The translations under genes and the position numbers were made by a program. Below, in pieces: positions 1-8,770 of a stretch of 60,016 nt of DNA; position 1 is the stretch's first letter; the number at the start of each line of letters is the position of its first letter. Source of the stretch: Ruegeria atlantica (GTDB taxonomy: Bacteria; Pseudomonadota; Alphaproteobacteria; Rhodobacterales; Rhodobacteraceae); the NCBI RefSeq assembly GCF_001458195.1, contig NZ_CYPU01000065.1, positions 1-60,016 on the forward strand. The letters are read 5' to 3'. The notes under the pieces were generated by a model. That model ran no database searches and had not been told where the DNA came from. It saw only the letters and a list, made by a program, of their open reading frames with translations.

Positions 1-118
1 GCTCCACAACGCCGATCTGTCTGATCGCATCCAGACGCGGCATCCCTTGCCCCATCAGAACTTCAACCTGCCGCAACTTCGAGACAATTTCTTCCGGCTT
101 CGGTCGCTTGTTTGCCAT
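1..118 (-). CDS. IS3-family transposase OrfA, N-terminal part (runs off window)
   Basis: The first 39 residues of a transposase OrfA are encoded from an ATG at 118 to the window edge. The stretch KPEEIVSKLRQVEVLMGQG followed by a helix ending in AIRQIGVVE is the typical N-terminus of IS3-family OrfA proteins, which carry a helix-turn-helix that binds the element's ends. A purine-rich GGAGGACCAAGA precedes the ATG. The rest of the element, including the DDE catalytic OrfB, lies outside the window. It sits immediately downstream of a truncated aminotransferase gene, so this insertion most likely cut that gene. The family call is firm for the visible segment; the IS subgroup is not determined. 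Confidence 0.8.
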   Translation of the reverse strand, partial: MANKRPKPEEIVSKLRQVEVLMGQGMPRLDAIRQIGVVE

Positions 119-252
119 TCTTGGTCCTCCGTTTCCTAATCTTAACGGTGGGCCCATTCAAATGGGGAGGCTCACTTCCTTTACGAAGTCGCTAAGTTAT
201 TGATTTTGAATCAAGTGGAAACCGGAACGCGCACCGCTCTTACCTTTTAGGG
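119..252. other. Junction between IS3-type element and the aminotransferase gene
   Basis: This stretch joins the IS orfA start to the point where aminotransferase homology stops, just after the residues AAFI. On the minus strand a TGAGCCTCCCC sequence beginning at 174 is a plausible IS terminus, about 55 bp before orfA, but the other end of the element is outside the window, so no inverted repeat or target duplication can be confirmed. An imperfect inverted repeat, TTGATT-TTG-AATCAA, lies near 200-215. The exact break could be anywhere between 174 and about 252. Confidence 0.4.
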
Positions 253-908
253 ATAAAAGCGGCAACATTTTCTGGGCCAAGCGCCACAATGGCGTTTTCC
301 AAGTCCGAAACGTTTTCTCTCAGAAAGCTTTCTTCGCTTTGACCAGGTGCACGATAGAGCGGATTCACGTCTGGCAGGAAATTTGCGAGGTCATCCGCCT
401 TGTCGAGCCAAAGCCTGTCACGCTCTTTTTCACTGGTGCTGGCCGCCAGATAAGTGCTTCCATGATAAGCTTTTTGCCATGGAATGATTTTCTTTTTCTC
501 GGGGCGTCCCAAGAGGTTGTTGCGGAAATGAACCAACCGGATGGCGGTATCAACCGCAGTGGAACCGCCGGTGGTAAAAAAGACATTGTTCAAGTCGCCC
601 GGCGCGCGTTTGGCGATTTCGCGTGCGCAACGCGCGGCGGTCGAGTTGGAGTTGTTAAAGGGCGAGAAATAAGCAAGGTTCCGAGCCTGCTCAGCAATAG
701 CCTCTGCCATCTCCTCTCGCCCATAACCGATCTGAGTGCACCACATGCCTCCCGGTCCGTCGATCAAGCGTTCGCCTTTTTAGTTCACTACATGGATGCC
801 GCCGGCACCTTCAATAAATGTCCGGTCGTTTTTGCCCAAGGTTGCCATTCCTTCCCACGGGTGCAGGAAGTGGTCGTTGTCCCAGTGCTTGGCGTTAGAG
901 TTATCCAC
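240..908 (-). pseudogene. Class III PLP-dependent aminotransferase, broken (nonsense codon and 3' truncation)
   Basis: The translation matches the N-terminal part of class III omega-aminotransferases: a start segment with HPWEGMA, then IDGPGGMWCTQIGYG, the FFTTGGSTAVDTAIRL cofactor-phosphate loop and the AYHGSTY motif. The reading frame begins at a GTG (908) that overlaps the stop of the upstream MttB-family gene, so it was the last gene of the operon. Two lesions are visible. A TAA at 780-782 replaces what would be a Glu codon between VVN and KGERL, a one-base change from GAA. The frame also ends at 240 right after AAFI, losing the lysine-bearing half. An IS3-type element follows. About 220 codons remain of the usual 430-460. 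The original amino donor is unknown; its place in the operon suggests a downstream step in use of an N-methylated compound. Confidence 0.85.
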
Positions 909-2463
909 GGCGGGCCATGCTTTCTGCGCTCATAACAATTGGGAACTCTTCGCGCACCTGAGCGTCTGAAGCGCCGAAGTAGTTGGGGAAATGGCTGTCG
1001 AGAATGGAATTGGCCTTGTCACGGGCGCGGTCCAACAGATCAGTTTTGCCTTCGTTTTCCCATGTATCTGTACGCTCACGATCCATGAGCCGCGGGTAGA
1101 CAAATTCGGTGTTCATATAGTTCAGCGTGTGTGGGTTGCCGAGGAAATGACCTGGGTCGATGGCACACTGGTGGATCACATCCACCGCCATGGTTTCATC
1201 TGTGACCTCTATCCCGCGCAACGATCGCAGGATCATACCACCCGCTTCGTCATCGATGACCATGCTTTCAAAGCTGCATCCCATCAGGCTACCGATCATC
1301 CCGCCGAATTCGCACAGCCGATTGGCACCAGCATGGGCGGCAAGCGTGAAGGTTAGCGCCTTTTCCAACCCGTATTGTGCGTCGGGTATTTTGGCATCTG
1401 TCATGCCTGCGCCAACGGATGTGGGAAGGCCATAGAAGTTGCCCATCTGAATGGCTGCCGCCCCGATCAGAGCCTGTTCGCCGCTGCCGCCGGTAAACGA
1501 CCCGCTGCGCAAGTCAGTGATGAAGGGCCAGGCAGCAAAGCAGACCGGACAGCCCGGTGTGATGAGGTTTACAATGGCAACACAGGCCAGTGTTTCGGCC
1601 ACGGTTTGAACCAGTGTTCCCGCAAGCGTCGCGGGGGCTGTGGCCCCGGCCTGAGGAGGCACTGCCAGATCGACAGTTAGACCAAGTTTGGCAGTATCAA
1701 TCAGGATTTCCATGTTCTCCTTGCCGATCCGCAAGGGGGAAACCATAGGGCAGCCACCAAATATGACGCTTGGCTTATTCATGAAAGCCCCATCGCCACC
1801 TTGCGCCATATCGAACATGCGAATGGCATGTGGGATGTGGCTACGGTCGCGAAAGGTCAGACAGGCAGGTTTTTGGCTACCTGCGAGCATCGCATATATG
1901 GTGTTCATGTCGTGAGCGAAATCATCGGTCACGTCGGTGGCCAAAACCGTGTCGCCCAGCATATGGATGTTGTCCAAACGGTCCACCAGACGGGTGAAGT
2001 CATAGACATCGCGCAGGACCGAAGGGCGATAAGACTTCGTTTGTGAATCGAAGGTTGTGACAGCGGTGCCAGAATTGGCGAAGTAAACGCTCTCTGCCGA
2101 GCAATGCATGTCGTCTTTGCCTTCTCGCTCTCCGCGGGCATAGACGTAAAACTCCTTGGCGGCGCCAGCCAGGATGTCTTCCATCAGGGCACGGGGGAAG
2201 CACAGCCGATTGAGGTCATTCATCACCGCGCCTTTGGGAAGCACCAGATCAAGCAGTTCTGGAAAATGGTCGGTAACGCCGGTGTTTTCCAGAACGGTTA
2301 AGGCCGCTTGGTGAATGTTCTCCATATCTGTTTGAGTCAGCGGTTTGTAGCGTCCGCCACTTAGACCCCCACGTACGGCCTCATTGCCCGTGGTTGCCTC
2401 TTGCACCTTTATGCGTGCGGCGCGCCCGCCGCCACCGCGACGGCGTGATTTTGCCTCAGCCAT
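901..2463 (-). CDS. Trimethylamine methyltransferase (MttB) superfamily protein
   Basis: A 520-residue member of the MttB/COG5598 superfamily, whose characterised members move a methyl group from a quaternary or tertiary amine (trimethylamine, glycine betaine, proline betaine) to a corrinoid protein. The reading frame is continuous, so there is no in-frame amber codon for pyrrolysine: it is a non-Pyl homologue. Visible family features are the YKPLTQTDMENIHQAAL N-terminal segment, the central HALRMFDMA-like region and the GCPVCFAAWPFITDLRSG region of the barrel. The first 30 residues are very basic (RRRGGGGRAARIK). Its ATG overlaps the stop of the Rieske gene by 8 bp, so the two are translationally coupled. 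No corrinoid protein or corrinoid-reactivating enzyme is encoded nearby, so its partner is either elsewhere or not a corrinoid protein. Family assignment is sure, substrate is inferred. Confidence 0.85.
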   Translation of the reverse strand: MAEAKSRRRGGGGRAARIKVQEATTGNEAVRGGLSGGRYKPLTQTDMENIHQAALTVLENTGVTDHFPELLDLVLPKGAVMNDLNRLCFPRALMEDILAGAAKEFYVYARGEREGKDDMHCSAESVYFANSGTAVTTFDSQTKSYRPSVLRDVYDFTRLVDRLDNIHMLGDTVLATDVTDDFAHDMNTIYAMLAGSQKPACLTFRDRSHIPHAIRMFDMAQGGDGAFMNKPSVIFGGCPMVSPLRIGKENMEILIDTAKLGLTVDLAVPPQAGATAPATLAGTLVQTVAETLACVAIVNLITPGCPVCFAAWPFITDLRSGSFTGGSGEQALIGAAAIQMGNFYGLPTSVGAGMTDAKIPDAQYGLEKALTFTLAAHAGANRLCEFGGMIGSLMGCSFESMVIDDEAGGMILRSLRGIEVTDETMAVDVIHQCAIDPGHFLGNPHTLNYMNTEFVYPRLMDRERTDTWENEGKTDLLDRARDKANSILDSHFPNYFGASDAQVREEFPIVMSAESMARRG

Positions 2464-3688
2464 GACCGGCCATCCTTTGTTCTGGTGCCGGGCTGATCAT
2501 GGTGAAATAGAAATCGTAAAAATCCTGGATCGAGGTTTCCATTTCGCCCAAGGGGCCCGGTTTGAAGTATTGAGAGTTTACGCCGGACTGGTTGTGGCGA
2601 ATGATGCGCTCGTCATCCAAAGAAGTGACATGCCAAAGCCAGGTCAGGTCTTCCTTGTCGTAATCCTGGCCTTCTTCGGCGTCAGCGCGAACCAGCCAGA
2701 CCACCTGAATGTCGGTTTCCTGTAGGCCACGTGGAACAAAGCGGTAACCCACCATGTGATCCGAATAGATCAGGAACCAATTCAATGGACCAATATCAAA
2801 GTCAGTTGCGCCACCGTCGAAGCCTTTCAGCGTTCCAAGCAATGGCGCAAGCGCCTCGCCCGATTTGCTGCCGGTTTTGTAACCTTGGTAAAGCGGGTAG
2901 CGCCGATAGTACCCGCTGGTGAATGGGGTGGGCGCAGCCTCGCCAACAAGCGCCAATTCATCAGGTGTCAGCCCGACTTCCACAGCCCTTGCATTTAGCG
3001 GCTCGGCCAAGCCAGCCATGTCTTGTGGCGATTTCAGGCTATGAGAGCGAGAGTATTCTTTGTGTGCTGGTCCGCAGTGATAGCATTCAAGATAGTTCTC
3101 AACCGCCAGTTTCCAATTCGCGGGAACCGGAAATGACGCCGCATGCGCCACTTTCAGATCGTCAAAGCCATAGGGTTCGACGAGTGGCGAAAGCTGGCTA
3201 AGGACAGGATCAAGCGATGGCGTGTTTGCATCGGCACAGACAAAAATCAGGCCTTTGAAGACACTCACCTGAACGGGAAAGAGCCCGAATTTGGATGGGT
3301 CAAAGTGTTCCCCCATGTTATGGCCTGCACGAAGTTTCCCCGAAAGCTCATATGTCCAGGCGTGATACGGGCAAACAAGAACACGGGCGTTGCCGGACTG
3401 TTCAGTGCAGACGCGAGATCCCCGATGGCGACAGACGTTCAAATGAGCGCGAACTTCGCCTTCGCGGTCGCGAACAACAATGATGCTCTCCGGGCCATAG
3501 TCGAACAGAAAATAGTCTCCGGGGTTTGGGATTTGGCTGACATGCCCTGCCCAAAGCCAGTTACGGTTCCAGACCTGGGCAATGTCATAGTTATAGATGT
3601 CTTGCGATGTATAGAATTCACGCGGCAGCGCGTGGCCGTACTGGTGCGAGGCCATCAAAGCATCTAACTCAAACGGTCGGCTGTTCAT
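2456..3688 (-). CDS. Rieske non-heme iron oxygenase, alpha subunit (stachydrine/betaine demethylase-like)
   Basis: A 410-residue Rieske oxygenase. From the ATG at 3688 the [2Fe-2S] ligands are C86-x-H88 and C106-x2-H109, and the mononuclear iron histidines are H204 and H209 in the segment ENYLECYHCGPAH. Relatives with this pattern remove methyl groups from quaternary amines (stachydrine demethylase Stc2, glycine betaine monooxygenase GbcA, carnitine monooxygenase CntA). The chosen start has GGAGGAGACGTG just upstream and overlaps the stop of the flavoprotein gene as TGATG; a longer frame reaching 3727 lies inside that gene. No dedicated reductase is encoded in the operon, so electrons must come from elsewhere. 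Pairing with a TMADH-like flavoprotein mirrors the stc2/stcD pair for proline betaine, which makes a two-step demethylation likely, but the substrate is an inference. Confidence 0.85.
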   Translation of the reverse strand: MNSRPFELDALMASHQYGHALPREFYTSQDIYNYDIAQVWNRNWLWAGHVSQIPNPGDYFLFDYGPESIIVVRDREGEVRAHLNVCRHRGSRVCTEQSGNARVLVCPYHAWTYELSGKLRAGHNMGEHFDPSKFGLFPVQVSVFKGLIFVCADANTPSLDPVLSQLSPLVEPYGFDDLKVAHAASFPVPANWKLAVENYLECYHCGPAHKEYSRSHSLKSPQDMAGLAEPLNARAVEVGLTPDELALVGEAAPTPFTSGYYRRYPLYQGYKTGSKSGEALAPLLGTLKGFDGGATDFDIGPLNWFLIYSDHMVGYRFVPRGLQETDIQVVWLVRADAEEGQDYDKEDLTWLWHVTSLDDERIIRHNQSGVNSQYFKPGPLGEMETSIQDFYDFYFTMISPAPEQRMAGHG

Positions 3689-5754
3689 CACGTCTCCTCC
3701 AAATCGATTATCTCGCGGCGAAACCAATCCTTGTCCGCTTCTGCCTTTGGGCGTTCAAAATCGCGTGCCGCGCGGTGGCCTGCGAAGACTGCGTCCACGA
3801 TCAACCCCGGAGACGCGGCATCGCCAATAAGTTCGAGGGTTTTCAAACCGATCCCGCGCAAGCTGTCATAAAGCGCTGTCTCTCGATGGCGCTCGGTAAC
3901 CAGAATTGTCGAGGCACACGGAATATCCGTTTCGCGACCGGTAAAGGCGCACCCAATGCGCGCGATGTCACCTTCAACCGCCGTCAGCACCTGATTGCAG
4001 CGAATGTCGATGCCAAGCTCGATCAGGCGGGCCTGAATACGAGGCTGCTCCAAAGTATTGACAGCGTAAGTTGAAACTAAACTCTCTGGCGTGACAAAGA
4101 CCACCTGGTATCCGGCGGTCGCCAGTTTTTCAGCGATCACCCCTGCCAGATAGATATGGTCATCATCATAGATCATCACCGGCCCATCCGGAGGCAGAAG
4201 GCCGTTCATAATATCATCAGGCGTCAACACTTTGGCGGTTTGCTCGATCTGAGGCATATGGCGCTGCGTGCTACGGCCCATGCCGTCGGTACGCCAGTGG
4301 CTGCCGGTGGCCACAAAGACATGTTCGACGCCAAGCTCTGCCACCTGATCGCCATCAAGCCTGCTGTTGGTGAACAATTGGACATTACCGCGCTGCTTCA
4401 GATCATTCAGGCGATAATCGACGACGCGGGACCAAGCCGCGAGGCCGGGAAGTTTGCTTTCCATTGCAACACGTCCACCAAATTCAGCTGAGGCTTCGGC
4501 CAAGGTCACCTGATATCCTCGCCTTGCCAACTGCGTAGCGCATTCAAGACCAGCAGGGCCACCGCCAATAACCAAAGTATCCGCGTTGCTCTTTTTCGGC
4601 GCGATGATCTCGGGGTGCCAACCACGCCGCCATTCCTCGCCCATGGTCGGGTTTTGGGTACAACGGATCGGTATACCCAAATTGTCCGAAGACACGCAAA
4701 TATTGCAGCCAATGCATTCGCGGATTTCGTCAATGCGGCCCTCTTCAATCTTTTTGGGAATGAATGGGTCCGCGATGGAAGGCCGCGCCGCTCCGATAAG
4801 GTCGACGATTCCCTTTTTGACCATCGACAACATCATATCGGGGGACGTCAGGCGACCGACACCAACCACAGGTTTCCGTGTGATCTGTTTGACGTGCGAC
4901 AGAAACGCGTTCTGATAGCCATCCTCCGACTGAAAGCGGGTTGTGGCACTGTCATTGGACCAGTCGGCTACGTTCACATCCCATAGGTCAGGAAGATCGG
5001 CCAAAAGCTCGACCACGGCACGGCCTTCTTCTGAAGCCTGCATGCCGTCAGCGCCCACCATCTCATCAATGGCAAAACGGAGCGCCACAGCGCAGCTGTC
5101 ACCTACAGCTTCGTGGGTGTCTTCCAGCAGTTCGCGTGTCAGGCGCACACGATTTTCAAGCGACCCGCCATACTCATCACTACGCTGGTTCATATGCGGC
5201 AGCATGAAATGTTGCGCCAAAGTCATGTTGTGTCCGGCATAGACGTAAATGATGTCAAATCCGGCATCTTTCGCGCGCAGGGCGGCCTCGCGGTGCCAGC
5301 GGCGGAACTCGCGAATATCAGCTTTATCCATGGCCTGCGCCTGCTTGGGATGCGTCGTATCGACAGACATCTCGGAAGGTGCAAGAACCGGCGCCCGGGT
5401 CAGCAGGTTCTGCGCATGGTTGCCATTGTGCACCAGCTGGATAGCTGCCAGCGCACCATGCGCATGTACCGCATCCGTCATCAGCCGCAACGCGGGAACA
5501 TCGCGCCCGTCCCATAGCCGCCCCTCGGCATAAGGAGACAGGTCTGAGGTTGGGTGAATCTCGGTCTCCTGATTGGAAACCACCGCCCACCCACCTTCGG
5601 CCTTCATCCCACGAACGGCGGCATCCGCCCGCGGTCGGACATGCCCCAACCCGGTGCAATGCGGCACCTGATAAAAGCGGTTTCTGGCTGTGACTGGTCC
5701 GATCTGAACCGGTTCAAAAAGCAGAGCATATGGGTTCGCGTTCGACATGTTCAC
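3688..5754 (-). CDS. Trimethylamine/dimethylamine dehydrogenase-family iron-sulfur flavoprotein (N-methylproline demethylase StcD-like)
   Basis: A 688-residue protein with an N-terminal FMN TIM barrel, a 4Fe-4S motif and two C-terminal nucleotide-binding domains, the layout of trimethylamine dehydrogenase (TMADH). Residue C33 in FYQVPHC matches TMADH Cys30, the covalent 6-S-cysteinyl-FMN attachment. The cluster motif is CIGCNIC then C twelve residues on. The Tyr169/His172 pair (YVYAGH) and Trp264/Asp267 (DWSND) are kept. Two residues of the substrate bowl differ: Tyr60 aligns with E63, and Trp355 (four after the third cluster Cys) aligns with Asp. The substrate is therefore unlikely to be trimethylamine; a secondary or tertiary N-methyl amine such as N-methylproline is suggested by the adjacent Rieske gene. 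GTG at 5754 is preceded by AGGAAAACGC; an ATG two codons later is the alternative start. Confidence 0.85.
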   Translation of the reverse strand: MNMSNANPYALLFEPVQIGPVTARNRFYQVPHCTGLGHVRPRADAAVRGMKAEGGWAVVSNQETEIHPTSDLSPYAEGRLWDGRDVPALRLMTDAVHAHGALAAIQLVHNGNHAQNLLTRAPVLAPSEMSVDTTHPKQAQAMDKADIREFRRWHREAALRAKDAGFDIIYVYAGHNMTLAQHFMLPHMNQRSDEYGGSLENRVRLTRELLEDTHEAVGDSCAVALRFAIDEMVGADGMQASEEGRAVVELLADLPDLWDVNVADWSNDSATTRFQSEDGYQNAFLSHVKQITRKPVVGVGRLTSPDMMLSMVKKGIVDLIGAARPSIADPFIPKKIEEGRIDEIRECIGCNICVSSDNLGIPIRCTQNPTMGEEWRRGWHPEIIAPKKSNADTLVIGGGPAGLECATQLARRGYQVTLAEASAEFGGRVAMESKLPGLAAWSRVVDYRLNDLKQRGNVQLFTNSRLDGDQVAELGVEHVFVATGSHWRTDGMGRSTQRHMPQIEQTAKVLTPDDIMNGLLPPDGPVMIYDDDHIYLAGVIAEKLATAGYQVVFVTPESLVSTYAVNTLEQPRIQARLIELGIDIRCNQVLTAVEGDIARIGCAFTGRETDIPCASTILVTERHRETALYDSLRGIGLKTLELIGDAASPGLIVDAVFAGHRAARDFERPKAEADKDWFRREIIDLEET

Positions 5755-5808
5755 GCGTTTTCCTGTATCTGGGATCCGGAGCCGTAAGGCCTCGGAAAAG
5801 TGGTTGTG

Positions 5809-6870
5809 TTAGAAGCCGGCTTTGATCCGTTCAAATTCTGCCAGCATTTTCGCCTCAAGCTCGGGATTCACCGCATCAAAGAACAAACTGCCTTCGAAGA
5901 AGCTTTTAGGGTCAGCAAAACCATAGGCTTCGATGTTGGCCTGATCGGCAACTTCGAACGCTTTTGCGTTGGAATGTGGGTAGCCCCAGTTGTCGATGAT
6001 GTACTGACCGCTGGCAGGGTCAGTGAGCGCGTTCAACAGATCATAGACCTGATCGACCGGAGTCGTGGAAGACTTCAGATGCACGTAACCGCACGCCCAA
6101 GTCGCGATGCCCTTATCGACATCACGCATCATCGCGGCAGGCACTTCGTTCCAGATCAGGTTCAGTTCTGACTGGTTCCAGGCCCAACCCAATTCGATCT
6201 CACCGCTGGTCATGGCCTGATCAAATTGACCCGCATCGGACCAGTAAAAGCGCATGTTCGGGTGGATCGAGCGCAGGAAATCAGATGCTTCCTTGAACTG
6301 CTCGTCGCTCAGATTGGTGTAATCGTCGGCGTTTCCAGTGGCCAGCGCAGCCAGGGCGTACGCAGATGACGCGGCATCCGGGACGGCGATCTTGCCTGCA
6401 TAAGCCGGGTCCGCCAGCATTTGCAGCGAGATATCGTCGCCTGAGATTTTGTCGGTGCGATAGATAAGGCCCGTGTTCCCCCACTCGAACGGCAACATGT
6501 AAAGCTTGCCGTCTAGGACGATGGCGTCGACCTCCTTGATCTCGGGCAGAACATCGGCCCAGTTGGTCAGTTTGCTTTCATCCAGCGGCTGGATCAGGTC
6601 GGCTGCGACCCATTTCCGGACCGCGTCAGAACAAGGATGCGCCAGATCCGCCGTGAAACCCGAACTCAGTTTCGTAAAGGCTTCTTCCTGACTTCCAAAA
6701 TAGGAATAGCTTGGTGCCTCATTCCCGTATTTTTCCATGTAGCTGGCAAAGAACCCGGGATCTTCATATCCCGACCAGTCAAAAACCGTCAGATCAGCGC
6801 CACCTGCTATGGCAGTTCCCGTACTTATCGCCGTCGCACATGCGAAGGCCGCAATTCCCTGAAGTCTCAT
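5809..6870 (-). CDS. Spermidine/putrescine-type ABC transporter substrate-binding protein
   Basis: A 353-residue periplasmic solute-binding protein of the PotD/PotF class. It starts with a cleavable signal peptide (MRLQGIAAFACATAISTGTAIAGG) and the mature part begins DLTVFDWSGYEDPGFFASY, the usual start of this family. It would capture a cationic or zwitterionic amine in the periplasm and deliver it to the two permeases encoded upstream. Its ATG lies 17 bp after the ATPase stop, and the flavoprotein gene follows about 55 bp later, so uptake and breakdown genes are in one operon. The family is known for polyamines, but many members bind betaines, opines or other amines; the context here favours an N-methylated amine. 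Confidence 0.85.
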   Translation of the reverse strand: MRLQGIAAFACATAISTGTAIAGGADLTVFDWSGYEDPGFFASYMEKYGNEAPSYSYFGSQEEAFTKLSSGFTADLAHPCSDAVRKWVAADLIQPLDESKLTNWADVLPEIKEVDAIVLDGKLYMLPFEWGNTGLIYRTDKISGDDISLQMLADPAYAGKIAVPDAASSAYALAALATGNADDYTNLSDEQFKEASDFLRSIHPNMRFYWSDAGQFDQAMTSGEIELGWAWNQSELNLIWNEVPAAMMRDVDKGIATWACGYVHLKSSTTPVDQVYDLLNALTDPASGQYIIDNWGYPHSNAKAFEVADQANIEAYGFADPKSFFEGSLFFDAVNPELEAKMLAEFERIKAGF

Positions 6871-6887
6871 TTTATCCTCCCACTATT

Positions 6888-7985
6888 TTACTTTGTGTCT
6901 GTACCTAGATCGATCACGCTTGCCCCCTGAAGCCCCAGCCAAACTGCGTCGCCGCGTTTGAAATCGACCGTGTGAAAATAGTTTGGAACTGAGACCGAGA
7001 TTGGTTTCTCAGCTCCCGCCACCCGAATGTGGTAGTGAATGTTCTCGCCATAGAAGGCGGCATTGCTGACAGTGCCTTGAACCGTTGATGGATAGTCTTC
7101 GGGCTTTTCAGCAGCGATTTCCAATTGTTCCGGGCGAATACCGATGTTCATGTCTTTAGAGCTGGTCGCAACGTTGGGATTTCTCTCAATCTCAATCCGC
7201 CCGAAGGCGGCAGCATCGATCGACAACATATTGCCGATTTCGCCCAATAACTGGGCAGGCAGAATGTTCATCTCACCGATGAAACTGGCCACTTGCTGAT
7301 CGCAAGGACGGGCGTAAAGCGTGGTTGGTGTGTCCACCTGCTTAAGCCGTCCATTGAACATCACGCCAATACGATCGGACATGGTCATCGCCTCATATTG
7401 GTCATGGGTGACCATCACAAAGGTGATGCCAAGCGATTGCTGAAGATTGCGCATTTCAAACTGCATCTGTTCGCGCAGCTTCTTGTCGAGTGCTGACAAG
7501 GGCTCGTCCAACAACAATACTTTGGGTCGCATGATCAGCGCGCGGGCAAGCGCCACCCTTTGCCGCTGCCCACCCGACAATTCACTTGCGCCGCGATCCT
7601 GAAGACCGCCCAGCTCAACCATGTCCAGGGCCTCGGCTACGCGCTGGTCGATCTCACCCTTGGGCGCCTTGCCCCGTAATCCATAGGCCACGTTGTTTCC
7701 GACGTTCAGGTGCGGGAAGATGGCGTAGCTCTGAAAGACCATGTTCGTTGGACGGTTGTTGGCAGGCACACCTTCCATATCCTGACCGTCGATCAGCACG
7801 GTACCCGCGGTCGGTTCCTGGAAGCCCGCGATCATCCGCAATACCGTAGTCTTGCCGCATCCCGAGGGGCCGAGGAGTGAGAAAAACTCGCCCTCTTTGA
7901 GATCGAGATCGATCCCGCTGGCCGCCAGGAATGTGCCATAGCGCTTTTCGACGCCCCTGAGTTCTATGATGTTTCTGTCTGTCAT
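6888..7985 (-). CDS. ABC transporter ATP-binding protein (PotA type)
   Basis: A 365-residue ATPase that powers the importer encoded by this operon. Walker A is LLGPSGCGKTT, the signature is LSGGQRQRVALARAL, Walker B is VLLLDEPLSALD, and the switch histidine is in VTHDQYEA. A C-terminal TOBE-type region of about 120 residues follows, as in PotA/UgpC-class ATPases. The ATG overlaps the stop of the preceding permease gene by 4 bp. Everything needed for activity is present. Confidence 0.92.
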   Translation of the reverse strand: MTDRNIIELRGVEKRYGTFLAASGIDLDLKEGEFFSLLGPSGCGKTTVLRMIAGFQEPTAGTVLIDGQDMEGVPANNRPTNMVFQSYAIFPHLNVGNNVAYGLRGKAPKGEIDQRVAEALDMVELGGLQDRGASELSGGQRQRVALARALIMRPKVLLLDEPLSALDKKLREQMQFEMRNLQQSLGITFVMVTHDQYEAMTMSDRIGVMFNGRLKQVDTPTTLYARPCDQQVASFIGEMNILPAQLLGEIGNMLSIDAAAFGRIEIERNPNVATSSKDMNIGIRPEQLEIAAEKPEDYPSTVQGTVSNAAFYGENIHYHIRVAGAEKPISVSVPNYFHTVDFKRGDAVWLGLQGASVIDLGTDTK

Positions 7986-8770
7986 CGGACCTCTGATGCG
8001 GATGAGCGGCGGCGGAAGTACTCGGCCAGCACCAAAAGCAGAACCGAGGTAAGCAGCAGGATAGAACCCAAGGCCAAAACGTTTGGAAGCTTGGCGGGGA
8101 AGCGGATCTGGCTCCAGATATAGACCGGCAGGGTTGGCTGGTTTCCGGACAGGAAAAAGGCCAGGACGAACTCATCGAAGCTAACCGTAAAAGTGACCAG
8201 CATACTGGCTATGATACCTGGGGAAACAACCGGAAGCGTCACGCGGCGGAAGGTTTCGAACACGCCGACGCCCAGATCGTAAGATGCCTCTTCCAGCGAC
8301 GCGTCGAAGTCATCGAATGCGGACTTCAAGATCGAAACGGAAAATGGCAAGGCGAGGAACGTATGGCCCAGGACAACGGTCAGCAGAGATGGTTTGAGGC
8401 CGAGAAACAGAAACAGAACCAGCATTGACGAAGCCACGATAATGCCAGGGATAACCAAAGGCAGCATCACCAGACCTTCTGCCGCGCGCTGACCCCGGAA
8501 ACGATAGCGAACAAAGGCACGAGCAGCAAAAAGCCCCATAGCGGTAGATAGAATTGCGACGACCGTGCCGACACCAAGCGAATTCCAAAGGGCTTGGATC
8601 AACGTATCCTGTTCACCCAGCTTCCGATACCAGTCCAGCGTCCAGCCCTTGATCGGAAAGGCAACGATTGTACCGCTGTTGAACGAAAACAACGGCAGAA
8701 AAAGAACCGGCAGGTACAGAAAAACCAAATACAGGAAAGCATAGGCTGTCAGGGTCGAGGGGCGCTTCAT
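7982..8770 (-). CDS. ABC transporter permease (PotC type)
   Basis: A 262-residue inner-membrane permease with about six membrane segments and the coupling EAA-type loop ASLEEASYDLGVGVFETFRRVTLP, which contacts the ATPase. The start was set at the ATG at 8770 (MKRPSTLTAYAFLYLVFLYLP), because the longer in-frame stretch reaching 9139 lies inside the other permease gene. It overlaps the upstream permease gene by 4 bp and has a GGAGGATCAG-like site just before it. It pairs with the PotB-type permease to form the transmembrane channel. Confidence 0.9.
   Translation of the reverse strand: MKRPSTLTAYAFLYLVFLYLPVLFLPLFSFNSGTIVAFPIKGWTLDWYRKLGEQDTLIQALWNSLGVGTVVAILSTAMGLFAARAFVRYRFRGQRAAEGLVMLPLVIPGIIVASSMLVLFLFLGLKPSLLTVVLGHTFLALPFSVSILKSAFDDFDASLEEASYDLGVGVFETFRRVTLPVVSPGIIASMLVTFTVSFDEFVLAFFLSGNQPTLPVYIWSQIRFPAKLPNVLALGSILLLTSVLLLVLAEYFRRRSSASEVR

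Noticed and set aside
200..215. TTGATT-TTG-AATCAA as an anticodon stem-loop of a tRNA remnant or att site
   Set aside because: No acceptor stem, D arm or T arm fits around it, and no integrase is seen.
901..2463. Pyrrolysine-containing trimethylamine methyltransferase
   Set aside because: The reading frame is continuous without an in-frame amber codon and no Pyl genes are nearby; it is a non-Pyl homologue.
5757..5775. TTTTCCTGTATCTGGGA near the start of the TMADH-like gene, similar to the dmm/amt element
   Set aside because: The spacing between half-sites is wrong and it lies between genes of one operon; a chance match is likely.
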